The notes below the pieces were generated by a model, which saw only the letters and a program-made list of their open reading frames with translations, was not told the origin of the DNA and did no database searches. Below, one piece after another: positions 1-7,045 of a stretch of 20,013 bases of DNA. The stretch comes from CAYTLQ01 sp964438715. Its GTDB lineage: Bacteria; Bacteroidota; Ignavibacteria; Ignavibacteriales; Ignavibacteriaceae. Each line of letters begins with the position of its first letter. Positions within the stretch are counted from its first letter, which is position 1. Where the stretch lies: assembly GCA_964438715.1 (NCBI GenBank), contig CAYTLQ010000303.1:1-20013 (forward strand), given 5' to 3'. Both the position numbers and the translations under genes were made by a program.

Positions 1-233
1 CTATCACTTTTTCTTTTCTTTTTTTTATTATACTTATGCGACAGCCACCGAAGGGTTGAAATATTTATAACAAATGCGAGATTTAACAATTCTAAACCCC
101 GAAGGTGGTGATATTATTGTTACAAAATGTTTGAAAGAAAAATTGATAATACCCCTTAATAACAATCCAATAAACTACACCCCAACACAAAAATTTATTC
201 CCAGACACATTTAACACAACATCAATAATATTC
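1..233. other. Intergenic region with no gene seen
   Basis: No credible reading frame occurs in this stretch. It begins with a T-rich run (about 8-30), then carries two related repeat copies (listed separately), followed by AT-rich sequence up to the beta-lactamase stop codon at 234-236. No convincing hairpin plus T-tract terminator for the minus-strand beta-lactamase gene was found. The two repeat copies can also pair imperfectly with each other: CCACC at 45-49 with GGTGG at 104-108, and GGGTT at 53-57 with AACCC at 95-99. Confidence 0.6.
45..129. repeat. Two imperfect direct copies of a ~32-bp intergenic repeat
   Basis: Copy A (45-76) and copy B (97-129) both contain CCGAAGG (48-54 and 99-105). 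In both this is followed by a GAxATATT-like block and then ACAAATG or ACAAAATG. The cores are 51 bp apart. The pattern resembles short, partly palindromic intergenic repeats with a GAAATATTTATA core that I recall from genomes of this superphylum; that resemblance is from memory and unverified. No other copy was noticed in the rest of the window. Confidence 0.45.
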
Positions 234-1025
234 TTAATCCAAAATACCCATACCCCTCAAAATTTCGTTAGTAATTTTTAAACGAATTTCCGTAAAATCG
301 GGAATAGTCTCATCAGGTGCCTGAATACAGCAAGCAAAAAACCAAACATTATCGCTTCTTTCCACAAATCCCACAAACCAGCCGATATCTCTCTTTTCTT
401 GTGTTGACCAACCTGTTTTAGCCCGTAAAGTATAATTCTCCGTCTTTTCGCGAATCATAATTTTCTTCACAATATCCATAGTGCGTTGTGAAAACGGGAG
501 AGTATTATTGTAGAGGTTAACGAGCATGGTAATTTGACCACGAGGAGAGATTTTGAGAACTCCATTAAGCCAAAAACTATCCAAAGCACCGGAAATATCC
601 TGATTACCATAACCGATGGCGGATATAAACTCTTGCATACGCTCCCTGCCAATTCGGCGAGCCAGTTCCTGATAAAACCACACGGTTGAATTTTTGAAAG
701 CATCTCTTAAATTGTGGTCTCTATTCCAGGCGGGTAACCAGCGTACTACACTATCCCAGGGAATTATTTCATTTTCATCAAGAATCACTCCTGTTTCCAA
801 TGCAAAAAGTGAGTTGGGAATTTTAAAGGTAGAAGCAGGGGTGTACAAAGAATCGAACTGGGATTCATTCCACAAGATATATGTATTTGATTTTAGGTTA
901 TAAAGAGAGAATGAGCCCGTTACACCGTAGTGAGAGAAAACAGAATCAAACCCCTTACCGGTTTCATATCTCTGTGAATATATGGATATAAAACTAAGAA
1001 AACAGATCACTAAAGTTTTTTTCAT
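234..1025 (-). CDS. Class D (OXA-type) serine beta-lactamase
   Basis: Predicted secreted beta-lactam hydrolase of 263 aa, a typical class D length. The first ~17 residues form a signal peptide (MKK, then a hydrophobic stretch, then S-Q), so it should act in the periplasm. All diagnostic class D motifs are present with the right spacing: the active-site STFK (S65-T66-F67-K68, where K68 is the Lys normally carboxylated), S113-T-V, Y139-G-N, W152 in the omega-loop region, and K203-T-G. These sit two residues before standard OXA positions (67/70, 115, 141, 154, 205). Family knowledge: the serine acylates on the beta-lactam ring and the carboxylated Lys activates water. The start is the ATG at 1025. 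It stands alone and is divergent from the ECF sigma gene, with no regulator such as blaR beside it. Substrate range cannot be read from the sequence, and a BlaR-type sensor is excluded because there is no membrane domain. Confidence 0.93.
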   Translation of the reverse strand: MKKTLVICFLSFISIYSQRYETGKGFDSVFSHYGVTGSFSLYNLKSNTYILWNESQFDSLYTPASTFKIPNSLFALETGVILDENEIIPWDSVVRWLPAWNRDHNLRDAFKNSTVWFYQELARRIGRERMQEFISAIGYGNQDISGALDSFWLNGVLKISPRGQITMLVNLYNNTLPFSQRTMDIVKKIMIREKTENYTLRAKTGWSTQEKRDIGWFVGFVERSDNVWFFACCIQAPDETIPDFTEIRLKITNEILRGMGILD

Positions 1026-1211
1026 AAACCGGACTTTCTAATAAAAGATTTACTTAACTGTCTTTTATCCTGAAAAAATACCGCTCAAAATAAAAAACTT
1101 CGATGAAGATTTTTAATTAAGGAATTTACTATGTCATAAAAATTATTAGCGCACATTGTTCCCAACCATTTTTAGGTATCGGTAGTCTAAAGAGCATACA
1201 AAAGGAATAAA
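1026..1211. promoter_or_regulatory. Divergent control region between beta-lactamase and ECF sigma gene
   Basis: This 186-bp AT-rich spacer must hold the start signals for both divergent genes. For the sigma gene, CCAACC (1162-1167) lies 17 bp before GTCTA (1185-1189). This loosely resembles an ECF-type promoter (AAC-containing -35, GTC-type -10) and would start transcription about 15 bp before the ribosome binding site AAGGA at 1202-1206. On the minus strand GGGAAC overlaps the same site (1158-1163), but no matching -10 was found. Autoregulation of the sigma gene is therefore an inference. Confidence 0.3.
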
Positions 1212-1787
1212 ATGACCGTTTCTGACACAGAATTAATCCGTGAGGCAAAGGCTGGCAATATGTCTGCTTTCAGAGAACTCGTGTATCGATATGACCGGAA
1301 AGTAATTGCAACAGCAATGCGTTACACCTGTAATTCAGATGATGCCAAAGACATCTATCAGGAGGTATTTATAAGGGTTTATAAAAATTTCGGAAAATTT
1401 GAAGAACGAAGCGGATTCTCAACATGGCTTTTTCGTATAACAACAAATGTATGCCTTACCTATGTATCACGAAACAAGAACCGGCGCTCAGTGCCTATTG
1501 AAAGAAATGATGATGAAGGAACTTCGATGCCAATGTATAATATTCACGATCCGCACACTCCCGAGAGTTCTGCTTTCGCAGGTGAGATAGGGAGGCAAAT
1601 ATCGCAATCACTCGAAAAATTAACGCCAAAACTGCGTATGGTTTTTATTCTGAAACACTACGAAGGTTATAAACTCCGTGAAATTGCGGAAATGATGAAC
1701 TGTAAGGAAGGAACCGTAAAAAAATATCTCTTTGAGGCTGTTGCAAAACTACGCAGTGATTTACGGCCTCTTATGAGCGAATTATAG
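1212..1787 (+). CDS. ECF-type RNA polymerase sigma-70 family sigma factor
   Basis: 191-aa alternative sigma factor with the two domains of the extracytoplasmic-function group. Region 2 spans about residues 20-90 and includes the core-binding stretch DDAKDIYQEVF and the -10-melting segment FSTWLFRITTN. A variable linker (about 95-125) follows. Region 4 spans about 135-186, with a helix-turn-helix in LREIAEMMNCKEGTVKKYL that should read the -35 element. There is no sigma region 3 and no extra C-terminal domain. The start is the ATG at 1212 with AAGGA 5 nt upstream. The stop is 10 nt before the anti-sigma gene, whose ribosome binding site AGAGGTG overlaps the sigma stop region. Its partner is almost certainly the next gene. 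Regulon unknown; autoregulation is plausible. Confidence 0.95.
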   Translation: MTVSDTELIREAKAGNMSAFRELVYRYDRKVIATAMRYTCNSDDAKDIYQEVFIRVYKNFGKFEERSGFSTWLFRITTNVCLTYVSRNKNRRSVPIERNDDEGTSMPMYNIHDPHTPESSAFAGEIGRQISQSLEKLTPKLRMVFILKHYEGYKLREIAEMMNCKEGTVKKYLFEAVAKLRSDLRPLMSEL

Positions 1788-1797
1788 AGGTGAATTT

Positions 1798-2760
1798 ATG
1801 ACACAACACGATCAATACAAAGAACTAATAACACTATTTCACTTTGGTGAATTATCAGAAGCAGATAGCAAAGCACTATTGCGGCATGTTGAAGAATGTG
1901 CGTTTTGTAAAGAAGAATTTGAGGAAGCAGGAAAGTTTAAGCAGTTGCTGTCTCTTGAAAAAACAGAAGAATTAAGCGAGGATTTTATTAAAGATGTTCG
2001 CCTCGAAGCGCGTGCCGCATTGCGTTACAAAAAAAAGGGAATGAATTTTATTCGGCAATTCTTCGAACCATTAATGAACTATTTCCGCCTTAATTATCGT
2101 ATAATTTTTGGCGGTGCAACACTGCTGGTAGTCGGGTTCATAGGTGGGTATTTTATGTTCAACAATCCTAAATCTGAGAAAGGACCTGAAGATAGTTTGA
2201 ATCCCCTGCCGTTTTTTATCAGTAATAATTTTGGACTAAGTAATGTGCGCCTTATAAGCAATAGCAATAATGGCGAAGGGCTGGAAATAGCCTTCACAGC
2301 TACAAAGGAGTTTACCATTAAGGGCGGATTGGATGATGAGTATGTACAGAAAATATTGCTCTACTCAATCTTAAACAGCGATAATCCCGGTGTGCGACTC
2401 AATTCTATAAATGTAATTAATGAACAGAAAAAGCAAACTGCCGATACCGACCTTCGCGATGCTCTTATTATTGCCGCTAAATTCGACAAGAATACCGGAG
2501 TGCGAAGGGAAGCAATTAAAACATTGAAAAATTTTCCGTTCGATAATCAGATTAAAAATGCCGTGTTGTATGTGCTTTCGAATGATGAAAATTCAAGTCT
2601 CCGGATCGAGGCTATAAACTTTCTTATGGAAGCAAAGAAAAATGGGTTCAATTTCGACAACGATGTGTATTCGGTATTCAAACAAAAAGTTCAGTCGGAT
2701 GATAATGATTATGTAAAATTTCAGATTAAATCTGTATTAGATGGAAAGAAAGAGTTATGA
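1798..2760 (+). CDS. Membrane anti-sigma factor: zinc-finger N-terminus, one TM helix, HEAT-like C-terminus
   Basis: 320 aa. Residues 1-50 form a zf-HC2-type anti-sigma domain with the zinc ligands H30, C34 and C37 (HxxxCxxC). In this family that domain holds the ECF sigma factor inactive. A single hydrophobic helix at about 101-121 anchors it in the inner membrane. The C-terminal part (about 178-316) lies on the far side of the membrane. It contains about four helical repeats of HEAT type, each with a D/N-x-N-x-x-(V/L)-R motif followed by an A/S-I-x-x-(L/I) helix (for example near residues 194-207, 229-242 and 261-274). Family knowledge supports the anti-sigma role; the HEAT part as an extracytoplasmic sensor or protein-binding surface is an inference. 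The 3' end overlaps the next gene by ATGA, so the two are translationally coupled. Confidence 0.88.
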   Translation: MTQHDQYKELITLFHFGELSEADSKALLRHVEECAFCKEEFEEAGKFKQLLSLEKTEELSEDFIKDVRLEARAALRYKKKGMNFIRQFFEPLMNYFRLNYRIIFGGATLLVVGFIGGYFMFNNPKSEKGPEDSLNPLPFFISNNFGLSNVRLISNSNNGEGLEIAFTATKEFTIKGGLDDEYVQKILLYSILNSDNPGVRLNSINVINEQKKQTADTDLRDALIIAAKFDKNTGVRREAIKTLKNFPFDNQIKNAVLYVLSNDENSSLRIEAINFLMEAKKNGFNFDNDVYSVFKQKVQSDDNDYVKFQIKSVLDGKKEL

Positions 2761-3896
2761 TGAATATGAATGGAAAAGTTATTGCAATCGTATTACTGCT
2801 GTTAAGTGGTCTTCTGACAGCTCAGGTACACGAGTACAAACACACCTTTCAGGTAGGCAAGGGAGGAACAATAAAACTTAACCTTCCCTATTGCGAGTTT
2901 GTGGTGAAGCCCTCTGACCGAAACGATGTTGTTATCGGAGTGGTTGGTCCTGAAGATGATGAAGAGTTCGAAAAAATTAAATTCACCGTGAATGGTAATG
3001 TTATCAGTCTTAAATCCGGATGGGCAACATCAACAATAGAGATTTTAACTCTCTATATACCCAAACAATTTAATCTTGAACTCTCAACTGCCGGTGGAGA
3101 TGTAACTATAACGGACAATATGAGTGGTTCGGTAAAAGTACATACTGCCGGTGGAGATATTTCGTTTCGGAATATAACAGGGCAGGTGAAAGCATCCACA
3201 TCGGGGGGCGATATTACATTAGGAACAATTAAAGGTGATGGATACTTAAGCTCTGCAGGTGGCGAATTTCGGATAGACGAAATAAGTGGTAATGCAGAGA
3301 TAAATACCGCAGGCGGAGATATTACTATAAAGAAAATAGGAAAAAACCTTACTGTTAGTACTGCGGGAGGTAATATCACTGTTAATTCGGTCGGAGAAGA
3401 ACTTGAAGCAAACACAGGGGGCGGCGATATTTATATAGGTTATGTTGGTAAAAGCGCCAGTATGAATTCCGGCGGTGGCTCTATAACAATTAAACAGGGA
3501 AAAGGAGATATTGAAGTAACTACCGGCTCGGGGGATATTTTTCTTAATGAAATTTTTGGAAATATTAAAGCAACGACGGGCTTCGGAAATATCGAGGTAG
3601 GCATCAATCCGGATGAAAAAGGCAAGAGTTCCATCCTTACTTCAAATGGTGATATTATTTTGAACATTCTCCCCGGCACAAAAGCGCACATTACCGCCGA
3701 GGTGTACGCTCAGGGTTGGTGGAAGGAATCATCAGATATTGATGAATATATTAAATCCGACTATCAGCCTGATACTGTTAACAAAGAGGGTTCGCCGCGT
3801 AAAATTAAGGCAATGTACACCATTAATGGCGGTGGCGCACAGATCAAATTAAAAACAACTTCGGGAACGATACGCATAAAAAGAGTTGGAAAATAA
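2757..3896 (+). CDS. DUF4097-family beta-strand repeat protein, exported
   Basis: 379 aa with an N-terminal signal peptide (about residues 1-22, ending L-L-T-A-Q). Residues about 109-281 hold roughly ten tandem units of 17-20 residues, each carrying a TAGGDITI-like strand (variants STAGG, NTGGG, NSGGG, TTGSG). These are typical of the DUF4097 'putative adhesin' family, which folds as a beta-solenoid. The C-terminal ~90 residues are non-repetitive but end with another GTIRIKR-type strand. No catalytic motif is visible. Its start codon overlaps the anti-sigma stop, so it is in the same operon and probably translated by coupling. Genes of this family commonly sit beside ECF sigma/anti-sigma pairs, which suggests an envelope-stress or signal-modulating role. 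The molecular function is unknown. Two further in-frame ATGs lie within the first four codons. Confidence 0.85.
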   Translation: MMNMNGKVIAIVLLLLSGLLTAQVHEYKHTFQVGKGGTIKLNLPYCEFVVKPSDRNDVVIGVVGPEDDEEFEKIKFTVNGNVISLKSGWATSTIEILTLYIPKQFNLELSTAGGDVTITDNMSGSVKVHTAGGDISFRNITGQVKASTSGGDITLGTIKGDGYLSSAGGEFRIDEISGNAEINTAGGDITIKKIGKNLTVSTAGGNITVNSVGEELEANTGGGDIYIGYVGKSASMNSGGGSITIKQGKGDIEVTTGSGDIFLNEIFGNIKATTGFGNIEVGINPDEKGKSSILTSNGDIILNILPGTKAHITAEVYAQGWWKESSDIDEYIKSDYQPDTVNKEGSPRKIKAMYTINGGGAQIKLKTTSGTIRIKRVGK

Positions 3897-3937
3897 TTAA
3901 CACAACAAGACACGATGCAATAAAATGAAGGACTGCT

Positions 3938-6589
3938 ATGCAAAAAACACTATACTACTTTTTTCTTTGGCTTACCATCCCATTGCCGATTTTTGCCGGA
4001 GAAGCAACAGATACGGTTGTTGCAAAACAAACAAAAATCGTTGCCAGTCGCATTACTTCCGGTATTATTATGGATGGACTGTTAAATGAGTCGGAATGGG
4101 ATAAAGCACAAAAGGTTACAGAGTTTCTTCAGCGGGACCCTGACCAGGGTAAAACGCCCTCACATCCCACTGAAGTTAGGATACTTTACGATAACGAGGC
4201 TTTATATATTGGGGCAATGCTGTATGACAGTTCCCCTGACTCAATTATAGGCAGGCTTGGGAGAAGAGATTCGTACAGTTCTTCTGATAAGTTTTATGTA
4301 TTTCTTGACCCCTACCGTGATAAACAGACTGGCTATTATTTTTGGGTTAATGCTGCGGGAAGCATTGGCGATGGTGTTTTGTTTAACGATGACTGGGATG
4401 ATGATGTATGGGATGGAGTGTGGGAAGCTACCACAACTTTATTGCATAACGGATGGTCGGTCGAAATGAAAATCCCTTTTTCTCAGGTTCGTTTTAATAA
4501 GCAGGAAAAATATACATGGGGTATTAACCTAAAACGCGATATTGCCAGACGAAATGAACGGGATTATATTGTATATACGCCTCGTAACGGAAGCGGTTTT
4601 GTATCCCGTTTTGTTGAACTTCATGGACTTGAGAATCTTGACCCGGGAAAATCGCTCGAAGTTCTTCCTTACCTCACCACAAAGGCAGAATATCTCAAAC
4701 ACGCTCCCGGTGATCCGTTTAATGATGGCTCGGTTTATACACCCGGTATAGGTGCAGATATTAAATACGCTTTAAGTAGTAGTCTTACACTTAATGCATC
4801 TATAAACCCTGATTTTGGACAAGTTGAAATTGATCCGGCAGTTATTAATCTGAGTGATGTTGAAACTTTTTTTGATGAAAAGCGCCCCTTTTTTATTGAG
4901 GGTTCATCTGTATATAATTTTGGGCAGGGTGGCGCACGGAATTACTGGAATTTTAACTTTCCATTCACCCGATTCTTTTATAGCCGTCGGATTGGGAGAA
5001 ATCCGCAGGGATCGGTACCAACAGCCGACTATGCCCGGTTGCCTCTGGGTACGCATATAATTGGCGCGGCAAAAATGACCGGAAAAATCGGAGATGGAAT
5101 TGATCTGGGTACTATTAGCGCTGTTACATCAAGTGAAAAAGCTGAACTGCAATCTAACGGTAAACGATCGGAAGCTGAAATTGAACCAATGACCTATTAT
5201 GGAGTTCTGAGAATGAAAAAGGAATTTAATAACTCAGCTCAGGCAATTGGATTTATGGCAAATTTCACAAATCGTTTTTTTGCTGAGGAGCGATTGAAGA
5301 ATGAGATAAATAAAAATGCGTTTACATTTGGTGTGGATGGGTGGAGTTTTCTCGATTCCTCAAAAACATGGGTATTCACAGGCTGGATGGGAGTTTCGCA
5401 TATTACCGGCACAAAAGAACGCATAACGGCTGTGCAACGGAATAGTACTCATTACTTTCAGCGTCCCGATGCAAAATCATACTCTGTTGATTCTTCTGCT
5501 AACTCACTCACAGGGTATGCAATGAGATTTTATGTTAATAAACAAAAGGGTAACTGGTTCCTTAATTCATCGTTTGGTATGATATCGCCCCGATTTGATG
5601 TAAATGATATGGGATTTCTTTCGCGTGCTGATTATATCAACGCTCATATTGGCAGTGGGTATAGCTTTTCCGAACCGACTGACTGGTATCGCTTCGCCGA
5701 ACTAGGTGGAGCAGTGTTCCGCAGTTACAATTATGATGGCGACAAAATTGCCGACGGGATTTTTCATTTCGGCTATTTTGAATTACTGAATTATTATTCA
5801 ATTAACTGGAATCTTGGCTACAATCCGGAAACTGTTAATATGCGCAGGACAAGAGGAGGACCGAACAGTATTAATCCGGCATCGTTTAATTATAGTTTCA
5901 CATTGCAAAGTGATAACCGCAATCCGATAGTTCTTTATGGCGGTTACAGCAAATGGAAAAACAAATTAGAAAATAACAATTACTATTGGACGCAGATTGA
6001 GTGGATCCCTGCAGATAATGTGTCCTTTTCCATAAGTCCGGAATTCGACAATTCAACTGATGAAGCTCAATTTATTGGTTCTTTTAGCGATCTTACCGCA
6101 AATGCTACTTATGGTAAACGCTATACATTTGCGAGAATACATCTTCGGACATTTTCTGCAGGTGTTCGTCTTAATTGGACATTTACGCCGGCGTTAAGTA
6201 TTCAATTGTATATGCAGCCGCTGATTTCGACCGGTAAATACACCGAATACAAAGAACTGTCGCAGGCTGGCACGGCTAACTACCTTACCTATGGAACAAA
6301 TGGCTCCACTTATAATGCTGAGACAAACACCGCAGACCCTGATGGCAGTGGACCGGCTCCTGCGATTTCTTTCGGTAACCCCGATTTTAATTACCGTTCA
6401 TTACGAGGGAATGCAGTCCTTCGATGGGAATATAATCCGGGGTCAGTTCTGTATTTTGTATGGACTCAAAACCGCGAGGATTTTGAGAATGAAGGGGAAT
6501 ATCGCTTCAACAGATCGCTTAAGCGGCTGGTGGAAACAACACCTGAAAATATTTTTATTCTGAAATTTACCTATTGGTTCAATTACTAA
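3938..6589 (+). CDS. CBM9-like plus DUF5916 outer-membrane-type protein
   Basis: 883 aa. The signal peptide is about residues 1-20 (IFA-GEA). Residues about 33-230 form a CBM9-like sandwich (DGLLNESEWDKA near 46-57, LYDNEALYIGA near 83-93, GWSVEMKIPFSQVRF near 172-186). From about 240 to the end is the DUF5916 region, with the hallmark NPDFGQVEIDPA (from about residue 290) and FFDEKRPFFIEG (about 311-322). The remainder alternates polar and aromatic residues like a beta-barrel and ends in an aromatic-rich strand (FTYWFNY), as outer-membrane proteins do. The substrate is unknown; the sugar-binding-like module hints at glycan contact (inference). It starts 41 nt after the DUF4097 stop, with GAAGGA at 3927-3932 as ribosome binding site, so it is probably the last gene of the ECF operon. 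A terminator-like hairpin follows. Confidence 0.87.
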   Translation: MQKTLYYFFLWLTIPLPIFAGEATDTVVAKQTKIVASRITSGIIMDGLLNESEWDKAQKVTEFLQRDPDQGKTPSHPTEVRILYDNEALYIGAMLYDSSPDSIIGRLGRRDSYSSSDKFYVFLDPYRDKQTGYYFWVNAAGSIGDGVLFNDDWDDDVWDGVWEATTTLLHNGWSVEMKIPFSQVRFNKQEKYTWGINLKRDIARRNERDYIVYTPRNGSGFVSRFVELHGLENLDPGKSLEVLPYLTTKAEYLKHAPGDPFNDGSVYTPGIGADIKYALSSSLTLNASINPDFGQVEIDPAVINLSDVETFFDEKRPFFIEGSSVYNFGQGGARNYWNFNFPFTRFFYSRRIGRNPQGSVPTADYARLPLGTHIIGAAKMTGKIGDGIDLGTISAVTSSEKAELQSNGKRSEAEIEPMTYYGVLRMKKEFNNSAQAIGFMANFTNRFFAEERLKNEINKNAFTFGVDGWSFLDSSKTWVFTGWMGVSHITGTKERITAVQRNSTHYFQRPDAKSYSVDSSANSLTGYAMRFYVNKQKGNWFLNSSFGMISPRFDVNDMGFLSRADYINAHIGSGYSFSEPTDWYRFAELGGAVFRSYNYDGDKIADGIFHFGYFELLNYYSINWNLGYNPETVNMRRTRGGPNSINPASFNYSFTLQSDNRNPIVLYGGYSKWKNKLENNNYYWTQIEWIPADNVSFSISPEFDNSTDEAQFIGSFSDLTANATYGKRYTFARIHLRTFSAGVRLNWTFTPALSIQLYMQPLISTGKYTEYKELSQAGTANYLTYGTNGSTYNAETNTADPDGSGPAPAISFGNPDFNYRSLRGNAVLRWEYNPGSVLYFVWTQNREDFENEGEYRFNRSLKRLVETTPENIFILKFTYWFNY

Positions 6590-6604
6590 AAATCCTTTTC
6601 TGAG

Positions 6605-6650
6605 TAACACTCCTTTTCCTCGTTTGCGGCAAAGGAGTGTTATTCTTCTA
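6605..6650 (+). terminator. Hairpin terminator after the DUF5916 gene
   Basis: A perfect 12-bp stem (6605-6616 TAACACTCCTTT with 6631-6642 AAAGGAGTGTTA) encloses a 14-nt loop. It starts 16 nt after the stop codon. The following tail is only weakly T-rich (TTCTTCT), so termination may be partial. It marks the end of the ECF operon. Confidence 0.65.
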
Positions 6651-7045
6651 AATATATTTAGGTAAGCTAATGAAGTGAAATTCTCGTAAATGACAAAACC
6701 AAAAATGAATACTTGTTGAGCGGGGGAGATATGTGAGTTATACATGACCCATATATCAGGGATTGTACATTCAATGGTATTTCAATTACACCTGATATAA
6801 AAGTTCATCACGGCAAATCTTACAGAAATTAATACGAATAATGTTCTCTCAGGGTCATAGTCGGAAAAACCGGCGATATAAGTCAACACATGAAATCAAG
6901 CTGTTATTTTGATCTGTAATGAGAAAACATCTGCCGGTAGAAATAAACAAAGAATTATTCTGAAAGAGATAGCAGAAAAATTCAATAGGATTACATAACT
7001 TTAAAGATAAAAAATTACTATTAACCAGGAATCTATCTGAAAAAT
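6651..7045. other. Intergenic region upstream of purK, no intact gene
   Basis: No reading frame of useful length with a start signal was found. A short open stretch at 6894-6995 (34 codons, stop at 6996-6998, no ATG) reads like protein, with NEKTSAGRNKQR followed by an amphipathic helix. It faintly recalls the first glycine motif of the diacylglycerol/lipid kinase family but is closed by stops at 6879-6881 and 6891-6893, so at most it is a gene remnant. The purK promoter must lie in this region, but no sure -35/-10 pair was picked out. Confidence 0.4.

Noticed and set aside
1..233. Integron attC site or insertion-sequence end beside the beta-lactamase
   Set aside because: No attC core sites, no transposase fragment and no terminal inverted repeats; only the CCGAAGG repeat pair is seen.
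3053..3415. 120-codon open frame on the minus strand
   Set aside because: It lies opposite the DUF4097 repeats; its repetitive PPAV-type translation is the mirror of the TAGGD repeats.
3081..3602. Short tandem DNA repeats suggesting a CRISPR-like or satellite array
   Set aside because: They are in frame and encode the DUF4097 beta-solenoid strands; the units are diverged and have no spacers.
6443..6745. 100-codon open frame on the minus strand spanning the DUF5916 3' end
   Set aside because: Runs through the terminator hairpin and has no recognisable protein features.
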